Part shown: one piece after another, positions 40,206-54,100 of the stretch
How positions within the stretch are numbered: position 1 is the stretch's first letter
How the letters are laid out: each line of letters starts with the position of its first letter
Program-made: the position numbers and the translations under genes
Origin: Xestospongia muta
Taxonomy: Eukaryota > Porifera > Demospongiae > Haplosclerida > Petrosiidae
Length of the DNA stretch: 64,000 bases
Direction of reading: 5' to 3'
Assembly: GCA_963693285.1 (NCBI GenBank)
Contig: OY848918.1
Coordinates: 9,613,156 to 9,677,155 of the forward strand
The notes under the pieces: generated by a model
What the model was told of the DNA's origin: nothing
The model's database searches: none
The model's input: only the letters and a program-made list of their open reading frames with translations

Positions 40206-42908
40206 TGAATTCATATTGACTCATAGACACTGGTATCAGTAATATCTGTTGTTGACAGTTGACACTCATCATATATCACTTTACTCTCATCAGTTGCTGT
40301 TGACCATTACATATATTACAATAGACATCTTCCCCAAGTGATCCTGTTTACCATCACATTTACTGAAAAAGTCATAATTATCTTTGGTGATCCAAATGGA
40401 ACTATAAACTTAAGTAATATTTTCAACATTAATAATAACATTTTACATGAAGTGGGTTTTGTTTCATCAAATATCATCACTGGACTAGACTCTCCTAATA
40501 CATTACCAGCTTTCACTGTGATGGTATAGTTCATACCACTGGACAATTCTCTTAATGTATAACTAAATGTTGTAGCGAACTGATAAGGAGTAACATAGAC
40601 CAATGTCACATTCACTGATTAATAGAGGATGAAATGGACTATAGGAGATGTTATAGTATGCTACATAGTTCCCATCTTCAATATTGAGACTAGTCCAGTT
40701 CACTGTAATAGTAGTATTTGAGACATCAGTTACTAAGAGACTAGTCACTGGTATAAGAACTAGACAACGAAATAAATTCACACTATGTTAATCCAAATAT
40801 CAACTTACCATCAAACCTTATCAATGTTTGTGTACTATTAATTGAAGGAAGATCTCTATATGAGTACACACTGATGTTATACATACTGAATGTTAGTCCA
40901 TTGATCATAACTACATGTTCTGTAGTAGATAATATCTTGTTGATACCTACTCCAGTAGTAGAGTTAATGACAATGACATATCCATTAGTTTGTGATGACA
41001 TAGTCCAGTTGACTTTAATACAATTTTCATCCAAAAGATGAAACCACTGTTAACAGAGCAACAATCATCTTGGTTCCAATGGATCAATAGCCACAATTAC
41101 AACTAATTGATATCTGTAATATATATAATCTATGAAGTTTGTTGTTTGCTAATTAAGTAAGAAGTAGCTAATAAAATCAACTAAAACTTGTTTATGATAT
41201 CAGAAAAAATTATGAAACCCATCTAATTTCAGGTCCAATGGACAGCTACAATTAATATGTATTTGTAATATATGTAATGTGAAATGTGTATTAGTTAAGA
41301 TATTGGAACAAAGTTATAAAAAATCTACAACCAGTTTATAAATGTTTATGACAGTTTGTGATATCAGATGAATAGCTATATACCTTGTAATATCACAGTG
41401 TCACTGTACTTCACTCCTTTATACATTGCTATACAGGTAACATTAACTGATACTCCAAATGGATCAGGATATACCAGTAGTGTGTTGTTGTATATGAGGA
41501 GATCAGAATCAAGTAATGTATACATTGAGTTGTACTTTATCACTCCATTCACTAACCAGTAAACATCAGTAGTAACATTGACAGTAGTTGTGATACAATC
41601 AATATGATATTGAGTGTTTTCAACTTCAATAATTGATGAGGCAAATTCCCAATTTACTGATAAAATAATTAATTATAAAACAAAAATTAAAATAAACTAA
41701 AAATAAAAATAAATAATATCTGTACACTAGTTATATTAATTACACTAATTGTATTACTAACAGGTCCTAATATATCTTGATACAATATCAGATCTTATTA
41801 GTTCTTTGAGTGTCATCTTGTTCTGACTACCTCCCTTTACCTGTTGTGTCACAGTGTGTGTGTTACTAGTGGCATTGACTACATATCCATCAGCATCAGA
41901 TGAAATAGGTATCCAACTGACAGTGATAGTGGTAGCTGTTTCTTGACCAAAATAGGAGGAGAAGGAGTAAATCTTGGAGCTGAGAGAATTATAAATAACA
42001 TCATGTAACTATATTAATACTTACCAGTTACTGTAAGATATTGATTTCTTATGACATTGTCAATATTTTCATAACACCTATATTTATGATCACCATTGTT
42101 ATTTGATTGACTAAATATTCCACTATTGATCTCCTCTGCATTCCATGTCATATTAATAGTACGAGATATTGTATTGTTATTATTGTAAATGGTATGACTT
42201 TCATTAATACAACTGTATCCAATGGTTGGTAATGAGCAATCAAATTCAATACTTTGACTATTATATACATAATACCACCTGAAGTTTCTTTTAATTCCAC
42301 TTAGAATACACTGAAGTGTGTATTGTTGTGGTACAACTGTCATATCAGAAGGAAGTTCAATAATGCTGTAGTCTATGATCTCTACATGTTCTATAGTAGA
42401 TCAGTAACAAATAACAGTGTGTACTAGTACAATATGAGATATAACTTATTAAATATATTAACAGTGATGATGTTGGTAGTAGGATCAGAGCAATTACTGG
42501 AATCAGAACAACTAGTGGGTAGACAACACTTGTAGAAATTATTATTTGGAAATGTTTCAGTAAATGTTATACTACCATTAGGTCTGTATAGACTGATACT
42601 AGCTGGACTAGTAGTTTTGTTACAAGGGAGAGGATTTCCATTAGGGTCAACCCAATCTCCTCCAGACGAGGTAGTATTAGGTAATGCACACTTCAGAGGA
42701 GAATAGTTAACATGGTCTTTTGTGATATGAATATGATTGATGTATGAGCCATTAGGATAACAATCTCCATTGAACATCAGGTAGATACTTAGAACATTGT
42801 CAATAAATGATGTACTATATATTAAGACACTTACCTGAGTCTGGTGGACAAGTTACTAATAACTTCACTGATACACAACAAGACGATAGCTAGTAGTAGT
42901 ACTGACAT
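40206..42908 (-). pseudogene. T2: truncated Ig/FN3 receptor, sister of T1
   Basis: Start at 42908; an extra base in the signal exon (tggacaagtt where others read tggacagtt) shifts frame before Ig1. The Ig1 exon has an internal deletion removing the CNTNPLHC stretch. Ig2 is of the beta type (42025-42390). The first FN3 has the same 1-bp deletion as T1 (about 41945). Ig3, one FN3 and a second FN3 with a further 1-bp loss near 40620 follow. The gene then ends in a fused FN3 piece (40320-40410) and a short-tail exon piece (40206-40296). No TM. Confidence 0.85.
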
Positions 42909-42965
42909 TATATTATTATTAACAGAGCTTTTCTTTCTAATTTTCAATGCATTCCATAATAAGTA

Positions 42966-43745
42966 TACCTGACATTATCCTTGTATAATAGTATTTTAAT
43001 AGTCGTAAATGATATAATAACAATCAGAGTTGATGTTTGTAATGTAAATAAACATGCAAAAATAATAGTAAGTGTCTCTATAAACAAATGAGTATTATTA
43101 TAAATAGATTAAATACAATAGTTTAACCTGTTGACATCTTAGCATTATTAGATGGATGTATATTACTGAATGATAAACTAGATATGACACTTGATGATTG
43201 AGTGATTTCTATATAAGGTAATATTAGCACATATTTTTTGCCAAGATTAGCTGAAGATTCATAAATTTCAACAATCATAAGATGCCATACAGAGAATTAA
43301 ACTGATTTAAAATGTTTACAATAACATATTGTACTTTATCTGATATTGAACTGTAATATTTTCCTTATGTGATGTAAATATGATTGATTTATGAGCCATT
43401 GAATATCAGGTAGGTACATAAATCATTAATATATGATGTAATGCTCATCAACTCACTTATCTGAAATTGGTGGACACCTACTAATGACTTCATTGGCACA
43501 TAACAAGAAGATTATCTGTAGTAGTGCTGAGTTAACATTGTCTTATTCTCAATAGAATCTTTCTATCTTCAATACATTCAATATTAAATATACCTGATTT
43601 AAAACATCTTCTCTTGCATAAAGCATTTTAATAGTCATATATGATATAATAACAATCAGAATTGATGTTGTTAATGCAAATAAACACTTAGAAATAACAA
43701 TAAAAGTCTCTATAAAACAATGAGTATTATTATAAACATATCAAG
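42966..43745 (-). pseudogene. Orphan stalk/TM exons and receptor remnants
   Basis: Collinear with 25051-25844. One TM exon near 42970-43080 reads ETLTIIFACLFTLQTSTLI and further hydrophobic residues; a stalk exon lies near 43130-43205. A second TM exon near 43615-43725 reads ETFIVISKCLFALTTSILI. Degenerate Ig1 and signal pieces lie between (43380-43550). The TM frames are kept open in this copy as well. Confidence 0.5.
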
Positions 43746-44243
43746 TATAATAGTCTAACCTATTGACACCTTAACATTACTAGTTAATTGAATTGTTTGT
43801 AAATAAGGTATTAATTAACATTTTTATTGGATGGGTATCTGGTGACTCATATATTGATGAATGAAGTAGAAATAATAAATAATGGCATTCAGTCTGCTAC
43901 AAATTTTTCAACATCACATTTTAAACTTCTCTCCATTTTCTCTCTTATCATATCCATATAATATGTATCATGTAACCCCATAGATGCTATACTTAGCTTT
44001 ATAAATTTTAAAATCACCATCAACAGAAATATGAAACTATTATAAGTTAATATGACATTTTAATTAATATTCACCTAAAACATAAGAGTTCATTCCACTC
44101 TAATATCGGTGTTTAAAATATTTTTTGTACCATGATATTAGCAAATGAAATATCAAATTATAGCAACTACTAACACAAACTATACTTAATTCAACATGTG
44201 TTTATAGCTACCTAGTGTAGCCACATATATTATATGTGGTCAT
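43746..44243. other. Spacer downstream of RPTP-C
   Basis: Matches 25845-26579 without the MITE, giving the empty site. No gene seen. Confidence 0.6.
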
Positions 44244-47200
44244 TTATAAAGTAAAGTTAGCATATGTACTATTCATTGCCAGATAGAACTGGATGACATC
44301 ATAAATGGAAGTATATTGTTCCTGTACAAGACAACATGAGATATCACTCTCTTATTAGCAAACTACTCTATTATTACCAGTGTAGTCACAGCTCCTGGTT
44401 TGCTTCTTTTAACAGCTTTGGTCACTTGAAATACATCTATTACACTTTCTGTTTTACACTGTTCTAGAGCAATACTTATTGAACAGTATACTCCAGAACG
44501 ACTCACTGTGTCACTAGAGGAAAAAAGATGGAAGAAGAAACTATTGTCATGTGTACAATCTCTCTACCTGCAATGTACAACTATTGGTCCTCCTCCAATC
44601 TTTTGTTGTACTTTAATAACTCCATCAATAACTTGTAACAATGTCTGAGGTTGTCTGACACAACCATCATTAGCCCAGTCCAGTACTTGGAACTGAACTA
44701 AATTACAAATCAAGCCCTTAAAAAACATTGCTACCATTAACTTCCTTTATTTGTGATAATTATCTCACCTCACTAGATAAAATGTTAACAAGAAGATTTC
44801 TCTCAATATATCCTTGCTTCTCCTCTTCTGAAGTACATCTTATACAGTACTCACCATATGTACAATCTGTTGTTGGCCAATACTGATAACATGTTTCCTA
44901 ATTAATAGCAATAAAAATTATATAAATCATAAAAGACTTACCATTCCATTCTCTTCTAGTTCACATAACATAACAATAGCACATACTTTATAATCCATTA
45001 TCATCTTCCAAAAGTCTCTGGTAGTATTCTCCATTGGACTCTGTGCTATAATGAATGCTTTCTTCTCACGATAACCCTAATGAGGTATTGATTAATAAAT
45101 AACACATCAGTTTATTAACTCACATTTAAGAAAGAGGCATGAATATAGCCTTTAGTCTCCTGAAGTGTAACAAGAAATCTCTCTGCTAAAAATATATTGT
45201 CAATAATATTAGCTTTATTGTCCAACAGTCCTTACGTGGTAAGTACTTGTTAGAACGATTTTTAGCACTATTGACCTTTGCTGTATTACAGTGAATATCA
45301 TCAGGATCAGGAGTTATTTGAGATAAAAGATTAAACTGAGATTCTAGACCTGACTGGTGTCTTTTTAAATCAGGTTCTTTAAGTTTTTGAAGCTCAAATT
45401 GGTACTTGTATGCTGTGATATCTGTTTCTCCACAAATAATTGTTTCTAGTACAGCATCATGAGCGAAAGCATACTGTTCCTATAGAGGTAATACATTGAG
45501 TTAGGGACAGTTCTTGATATCATGACTTACAGCTGTTTGTACCATCTTCATTCTCTGTTCTCTGAGTCTATTGATAATACCAGCAATATCTACTACTCCC
45601 TCTTTACTAGCCTGTTCTAGAGCTATATCCACAGCAATATATGTACCAGTACGACCTACACCAGCACTACAGTGGACTAGGATGGGACCTTTAGATGGAG
45701 ACCATGTATTAGTCACTCGTTTGTGAAGGATCATCAGAGGTGTAACATAGTCAGGTACTCCTTGATCAGGCCATGAGGTAAGATGATATTGTGTTATGTC
45801 ATGAGTGTCATTGGATCCATCCTCTATCTATTAACAGACAATCTACATGTATTTAACAGTTATATTTACTTTAACTTTGAGACTTCTAATAGTGAAATCT
45901 GGTAAAACTTGTTCATCCAGTATTGTAACAGTGAATGGTCCAAAGGTAGTAGATTCATTATGAGGATCCGGCCAATATTGTTCACATTTACTTTTTGATC
46001 CTTCCTTTAAATTAGTTACCATGACAATAATTTGTGGTCTCTCTTGCCAAATTAGTCTCCAGAAATCAACCAATGTTTTAGTCATTGGTCCTAAACAAAA
46101 ATAACAACATTTATAATTTCACATAATCTGTTATGTTTACATGTCTACCTTGTGATGCTATAAACTTCTTGGGACAACTATAGCCCTAATATACATTATA
46201 GTAATAATGGTAAATAACTACATCAAGTACTAGTAACTTACATCTATATAACTAGCATTGATATATTCTCTTTGACATTGATTCAGTTCAGGATTAGGTA
46301 TGAGGACAATCCTATTATCATCATCTGTTCAATGATCATAACAAGACATTTATACCATATATGGTATTGATATATATACTACATACATGTTGTGATGTTC
46401 TTGAATCGATTGAGAAGTTTATTCTCCTTACTAAAACCTACTGTACAAGGTTTGTCTTCTCCTTTATACAGCTCCTATCAATTAATAAATGATCATACTG
46501 TGGTTTTATTTTTTACCTTGTATTGTTCACTAAAAGCTGCATTATCATCACTATGACAACTGGCTACATGAGTACCAAGATCATCAAGTGATATAGGGAG
46601 AGTAGGAGGGATCTGAGGATCAAAATTAATAGTGGGAGGAGGAGAGTGAACTGGAGAGGAGGGAACAACATATAATGTATCAGTTATACCACCATTTTGT
46701 GATTTATTACCAGTAGTATCAGTGGATATAAGGAGGTCAGTAATTGTTGAATATTCTGACAATACAAACAATATTACTTGTAATATATTGACATATTGTA
46801 TACCTGGTTCAGGTAATGATATCTCAATGTTAGCTTGTTGTTTTACATACTCATAACTAGTAGTATTTGTTAAAGAGGAATGACTGGACATTTTCAATTT
46901 ATCAACTACAGCATACTGTTGTTCTTCTAGTGAACACAAAACAATAACAATATTCTAGCTAGTTCTACCGTGCCTGTTTCTGGTTCAACTGGTTTCTTTT
47001 CAGTTAGTGTAAAGTTTTCATTATAATAAATTTGTTTGGAATTCTTGTATATTCTTCTATGTCTATGTCAAACCATACATACTTAATCAATATATGTATG
47101 TATTACTGATCTTACCTTACAAAACATACTACAATTAATATCACTACTATTAGCAATATAGTTAAAACAATAGCACTAACAACTCCAATTGCTGTACCTA

Positions 47201-50200
47201 CAACTGAAATATATATGTGGTTAAAATTTACATTAATATTTATTTGGCTCTAATTAGAAAGTACAACATTAATCTTATCTTGCCTCCATTAGTTGTATGT
47301 GTTGTTGAAGAATCAACTAGTGTTTGGTTAGAAAGTACTGTCCACACTCCATAACCATTAACAGTGTAACCACGTACACCAAACAGATAACACATATTAG
47401 GTATCAGATTACTTATAGTCACATTTGTTGTAGTATTTGTACTTGCATTAGTTTTTATTGATGGACCAAACTCATTGCTAGGAGAGCAACTACCATTAGA
47501 ATGATGAGTAGTATACCCTATCTCATATGTCAAAATGCGATTGTCTATAGGAATATAACTAGGTACACTCCATGAGATAACAGCCCATGTGGTAGACATT
47601 AAACTAGAGAGTGTACCAACTGGACCAGGATCTAAATAGAAAGTATATTTATTACCTATAATAACTGATAATGTACTTACTAGTTCCAATCTGTACTTCA
47701 ACAGGATCACTGAACAAACCTCTTCCAATTGAGTTCACACCAGCTACACTCATGTTATATACATTACCAAATACTAGATCATTCACAATGATATATCTCT
47801 TAGTACTGGTGAGGTTGTATGTGATACTATTGTTGCTAATTATCACAATATACTCAATAATTCTACCATTACGTAGGTGACAATCAATCTCTTCCCATAT
47901 GATTTTGTTTACAGTCAAATTTACTGAAAGAGTCATAATTGACTTTGGTGATCCAAATGGTACTATAAAATTATATAATTTAAATAAAATTAATAATTAT
48001 GTTTTACCTGAAATGGGTTTTGTTTCACCAAATGTCATCACTGGACTAGACTCTCCTAGTACATTACCAGCTCTTACTGTGATGATATAGCGTGTACCAC
48101 TGAGCAAATCTCTTAAAATATAACTAAATGTTGTAATGGACTGATGAGTAGTAACAGAAACCAATGTCACATTTACTGAAAATAACTCAGAACAAAATGA
48201 ACTATAAGAGATGTTGTAGTATGTTACATTGTTCTCATTCCTACGACTGGAAGTAGTCCAGTTCATTGTAATAGTAGTATTTGAGACATCAGTTACTAAT
48301 AGACTAGTTAGTGGTGTAGGAACTACACAATGAAGTAAGGTTATTTTTAACCAAATATGAACTCACCATTAAACCTTAACAATATTTGTGTACTATTAAT
48401 TGAAGGAAGATCTTTATATGAGTACACACTGATGTTATATGTACTCAATGTTAGTCCATTGATTATAACTTCATGTCTTGTAGTAGATAATATCTTGTTG
48501 GTACCTACTCCAGTAGTAGAATTAATGACAATGACATATCCATTAGTCTGTGATGACATAGTCCAGTTGACTTTAATACTAGTCTCATTTAAAATATATG
48601 TCATAGCATTAAATGGAGGACAATTGGGAACTAGAAAAAAAAGAACTTTGTCAATAAAGCAACAGTTTTTTTTAGGTCACAATAATCCCAAATAAATCCA
48701 CTAATAAATAATTGTAATAATAATTATAATCTGTAAATTTTGTTGTTTGCTACTTAAGTAAGCAGTGAGCAATACAAATAACAATGTTTTGTTTATATAT
48801 ATTAGATTAGATATCAGAACAAAGTTATGGAAATCCTACAAATAATTTATAAATTAGTGTATGTAAGTTTTTAATATCAGATGAATAGCTATATACCTTG
48901 TAATATCACAGTGTCACTGTACTTCACTCCTTTATACATTGCTATACAGGTAACATTAACTGACACTCCCAGTGGATCAGGATATACCAGTAGTGTGTTG
49001 TTGTATATGAGGAGATCAGAATCAATTAATGTATACATTGTGTTGTACTTTATCACTCCATTCACTAACCAGTAAACATCAGTAGTAGCATTGACAATAG
49101 TTGTGATACAATCAATATGATGTTGAGTGTTTTGAAGTTCAGTAACGGATGAGGCAAATGTCCAATTTGCTGATAAAATAACTAAATTATAAAGCAAAAA
49201 ATTAAAAAAAATCTGTAACATAAATACCTGAAGATAATGTCTGTACACTAGTTTTATTACTAGCAGGTCCCAGTATATCTTGATATGCTCTAATTGTGAT
49301 GTTATAAGTTGTTCCTGGTATTAGTCTTTTAAGTGTCATCACATTCTGACTACCTCCCTTCACTTGTTGTGTCACAGTGTGTGTGTTACTAGTGGCATTG
49401 ACTACATATCCATCAGCATCTGATGGAACAGGTGTCCAACTGATAGTGATAGTGGTAGCTGTCTTGTTGACCAGAATAGAAGGAGAAGGAGTAAATTCTG
49501 GAGCTGAGAGAATTATATATGACATCATGTAACTATAGTAATACTTACCAGTTACTGTAAGATACCGATTTCTTATTACATTGTCAATATTTTCATAACA
49601 TCTATATTTATGATCACCATTGTTATTTGATTGACTAAATATTCCACTATTGATCTCCTCTGCATTCCATGTCATATTAATAGTACGAGATATTGTATTG
49701 TTATTATTGTAAATGGTATGACTTTCATTAATACAACTGTATCCAATGGTTGGTAATGAACAATCAAATTCAATACTCTGACTATTATATACATAATACC
49801 ACCTGAAGTGTCTTTTAATTCCACTTAGAATACACTGAAGTATGTATTGTTGTGGTACAACTGTCAAATCAGAAGGAAGTTCAACAACATTATGTGCTAT
49901 GATCTGTGTGTGTTCTATAGTAATTCAGTAACAAATGATATTATGTATTAGTACAATATGAGATATAACTTACTAAATATATTAACAGTGATGACATTGG
50001 TAGTAGGATCAGAACAAGAAGTAGGTAGACAACATTTGAATGTATTATCACTTCCATCAAATTCATTTAACATTTGTCCACTAGGTCTATATACAGTGAT
50101 GTTAGCTGGATTATTAGAGACAATACAACGAAGGGGATCATTGATATTATTGGTGTTACAGTTAACAGGTTGTCCATTAGGATTAATTCACTGTCCTCCA

Positions 50201-50446
50201 GACAAAGTGGAATTAGGCAATAAACACTGAAGATGTGATATATACTCACTTATTCCTGGTGTGAAGTAAACATGATTGATGCATGAGCCATTAGGATAAC
50301 AATCTTCATTGAACATCAGGTAGATACCTAGAATATTGTAAGTAAATGATATACTATATATCAAGTCTCTTACCTGAGTCTGGTGGACAGTTACTAATAA
50401 CTTTAATGACACATAACAAGGAGATAGTCAGTTGTATTACTAACAT
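44244..50446 (-). pseudogene. RPTP-C: receptor tyrosine phosphatase with a stop in Ig1
   Basis: Same layout as RPTP-A and RPTP-B. The signal exon starts at 50446 (MLVIQLTISLLCVIKVIS). The Ig1 exon (about 49975-50325) is the most divergent of the set and has TGA at 50188-50190 where relatives read Trp (GGEWVDPNG). Downstream exons look sound: beta-type Ig2, FN3, Ig3, FN3s, TM (about 47117-47200), D1 with WPDQGVPD and HCSAGVGRTG (about 45530-45830), D2 with the same degenerate motif, stop at 44244-44246. The damage may be recent, or the exon may be skipped; Ig1 is phase 1-1, so skipping would restore the frame. Confidence 0.8.
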
Positions 50447-51107
50447 TGTCCTATTTTTAACAGAACCTTTCTTCTAATCTTCAATGTACAGTCAACATTG
50501 TATTCACCTTAATATGTTTTACTTCACTAAATAAGTCATGTATGGAGATCTTATGAAATGTGAATAATTTTGCATGTTTTCATAATCATAGTTGAGTAAT
50601 AATAATCATTTAGAACAATAAACCATGTTGCCAATAAACACTACATTAAAATCTCTAAACAGATATACATACAATGTTTGATTGAGTAAACAATATAGGA
50701 CTAGACATGTGCTGTCCATACTACAATCAACTATATCATATTGAAATTTGAAGTCTGTAAAATATAAACTAAAGAGTTACATGCTGTTTGTTGGATATTG
50801 TATAACTTTTATTGTCAGTTTTATAATTACATGTAAACAAGTGTTTATGAGAGTGATGTAATATATATCTACTAATAGGTATCAGATTTGATGTTAATTC
50901 ATCTAATTATCATTTCTATGATTTTGACAAATTAATTAATTATTTTGTAATTGTTTTTTGGTCTAACTAATAGAAATAACATAAGTGCTTGTATATTTTA
51001 AACATGAAATAGCAAATAATAAAAGTTTAAAAGTAACATAAACATAGAAACAACATGACGACAACTGCAATTATTGATAACATAATCAGTTATTATGTAT
51101 TATGAAT
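50447..51107. other. Spacer between RPTP-C and S3
   Basis: Non-coding. It matches the 18.55-19.0 kb flank of S1 closely. No gene seen. Confidence 0.6.
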
Positions 51108-51155
51108 TTATATTGACTCATAGACACTGGTATCAGCAATATCTGTTGTTGACAG

Positions 51156-54100
51156 TTAACACTTATCATATATTATCACTTTACTCTCATCATTTGGTTT
51201 AGACTGATGAAGACTGTATGGTTCACAGACTTGCATTTCAATATCTTCATCAGGTCTATAGATAGACAGTGTATGAGTTAACACAAAGTAACAGAAATAT
51301 GACAACTTACCCACTCTCTTTTTGATGTTCACTTTTAGAGGTAACAGTTTCTGTCCTATTGAGTCTGTATAAAATTAAAGTAAATTTAAACACATGAAAA
51401 CTAAAGATTTACTATACCATCTGTTACATTAGCAATAGAACAAGTTATCATTACAGATAACAATATGACAACTTACCCACTGTCTTCTTGATGTTGATCT
51501 TTAGAAGAAATAACAACTAATCTGTATCAAAGATGATACATTTTTATACATGCAGACTTTTCTTACTTTTCTTACCGTCTGTTGTGTATAAATTGTATTA
51601 CATTAGCAATAGAACAAGCTATCACTACAGATAACAATATACCAACAAGTACACCTAGTCCAGTAATAGAACTAGTACAAGATATCAATATAAACATCAA
51701 ATATTAGAGACAGTACCTTTTACTACTATCAGTATACAGTGTAGGATCTATCATTGATGGCTTAACTGTCGATGATGGATCAACTAATGTTTGATTAGGA
51801 ATAACTGTCCATACTCCATAACCATTAACAGTGTAACCACGTACACCAAACAGATAACAGGTGTTACTTATCAGATCACTTATAGTCACATTTGTACTAC
51901 TTGTATTCGTTTTTATCGATGGACTAAACTCATCACTAGGAGAACAACAACAATCAGACTGAAGAGTACTGTACCCTATCTCATATGTGATAATGGGATA
52001 GTCTACAGGAATATAACTAGGTACACTCCATGAGATAACAGCCCATGTAGTAGACATCAAACTGGATAGTGTACTAACTGGACCAGGAACTGAGTAGAAA
52101 GTATATTTATTACCTATTATGACTGATAATCTACTTACTAGTTCCAATCTGTATTTCAACAGGATCACTGAAGGGACCTCTTCCAATAGAGTTCACACCA
52201 GCTACACTCATGTTATATACATTACCAAATACTAGATCATTCACAATGATATATCTCTCAGTACTGGTGAGGTTGTATATGATATTATTATTACTTATGA
52301 TCACAACATATTTAATGATTCTACCATTACGTAGGTGACAATCAATCTCTTCCCATATAATTTTGCTTGCTGTCAAATTTACTGAAAGAGCCATAATTGA
52401 CTTTGATGATCCAAATGGAACTAGAAGAATTTATTTAATAAATAATATTACTAAATATCTTTTACCTGAAGTGGGTTTTGTTTCGGCATATATCATCACT
52501 GGACTAGACTCTCCTAATACATTACCAGCTATCACTGTGATGATATAGTTCATACCAATGAGCAATTCTCTTAATGTATAACTAAATGTTGTAATGAACT
52601 GATGAGAAGTAACAGAAACCAATGTCACATTCAACGATTTTAACTCAGAACAAAATGGACTATAAGAGATGTTGTAGTATGTTACGTAGTTCCCATCTTC
52701 ACTATTGGTACTAGTCCAGTTCACTGTAATAGTAGTAGTTGAGACATCAGTCACTGAGAGACTAGTTACTGGTATAGGAACTAGACAATGAAATAAAGTC
52801 AGGCTATCTTTATTCAAATATGAACTTACCATTAAACCTTAACAATGTTTGTGTACTATTAATTGAAGAAAGATCTTTATATGAGTACACACTGATGTTA
52901 TATGTACTCAATGTTAGTCCATTGATTATAACTTCATGTTCTATAGTAGATAAAATCTTGTTGGTACCTACTTCAGTAGTAGAGTTAATGACAATGACAT
53001 ATCCATTAGTCTGTGATGACATAGTCCAATTGACTTTAATACTGGTCTCATTTAAGATATATCCCATCACATTAGACGGAGGATGACTGGGTCCTACAAA
53101 ATGAAATGTTTGCTAATAGATCATAGCAGAACTACTTTGGAGCCCATGGAATTAATAAGTTTGGTGTTTGCTACTTAAGTAGCATTGACTACATATCCAT
53201 CAGCATAAGCAGTAACTAATAAAAACAACTATATTTTGTTTATGTATATTAATTAAGATATCAGAACAAAGTTATGGAAAACCTACAAATAGTTTATAAA
53301 TGAATATAATGACACATACACACATATATACATGATATCAGATAAATAGCTATATACCTTGTAATATCACAGTGTCATTGTACTTCACTCCTTTATACAT
53401 TGCTATACAGGTAACATTAACTGACACTCCCAGTGGATCAGCATATACCAGTAGTGTGTTGTTGTATATGAGGAGATCAGAATTAATTAATGTATACATT
53501 GAGTTGTACTTCATTACTCCATTCACTAACCAGTAAACATCAGTAGTATCATTGACAATAGTTGTAATACAATTAATAAGATATTGAGTGTTTTGAAGTT
53601 CAGTAATTGATGAGATAAATGTCCACTTTGCAGATAAAATAACTAAATTGTAAACACAAATAAAATTAAATTTTATAACATAAATACCTGAAAATAATGT
53701 CTGTACACTAATTGTATTACTAGCAGGTCCCAGTATATCTTGATATGCTCTGATTGTGATGTGATAAGTTGTTCCTGGTATTAGTTCTTTTAGTGTCATC
53801 ACATTCTGACTACCTCCCTTCACTTGTTGTGTTACAGTGTGTGTGTCACTAGTGGCATTGACTACATATCCATCAGCATCAGATAGAACAGGTATCCAAC
53901 TGACGGTGATAGTGGTAGCTGTCTTATTGACCAAAATAGGAGGAAAAGGAGTAAATCCTGGAGCTGATAGGACTACATATGACATCATATAACTATAGTA
54001 GGTACTTACCAGTTACTGTAAGATAACGATTTCTTATGATGTCACTGTCAACTTTTTCATAACATCTATATTTATGATCACCATTGTTGTTTGATTGACT

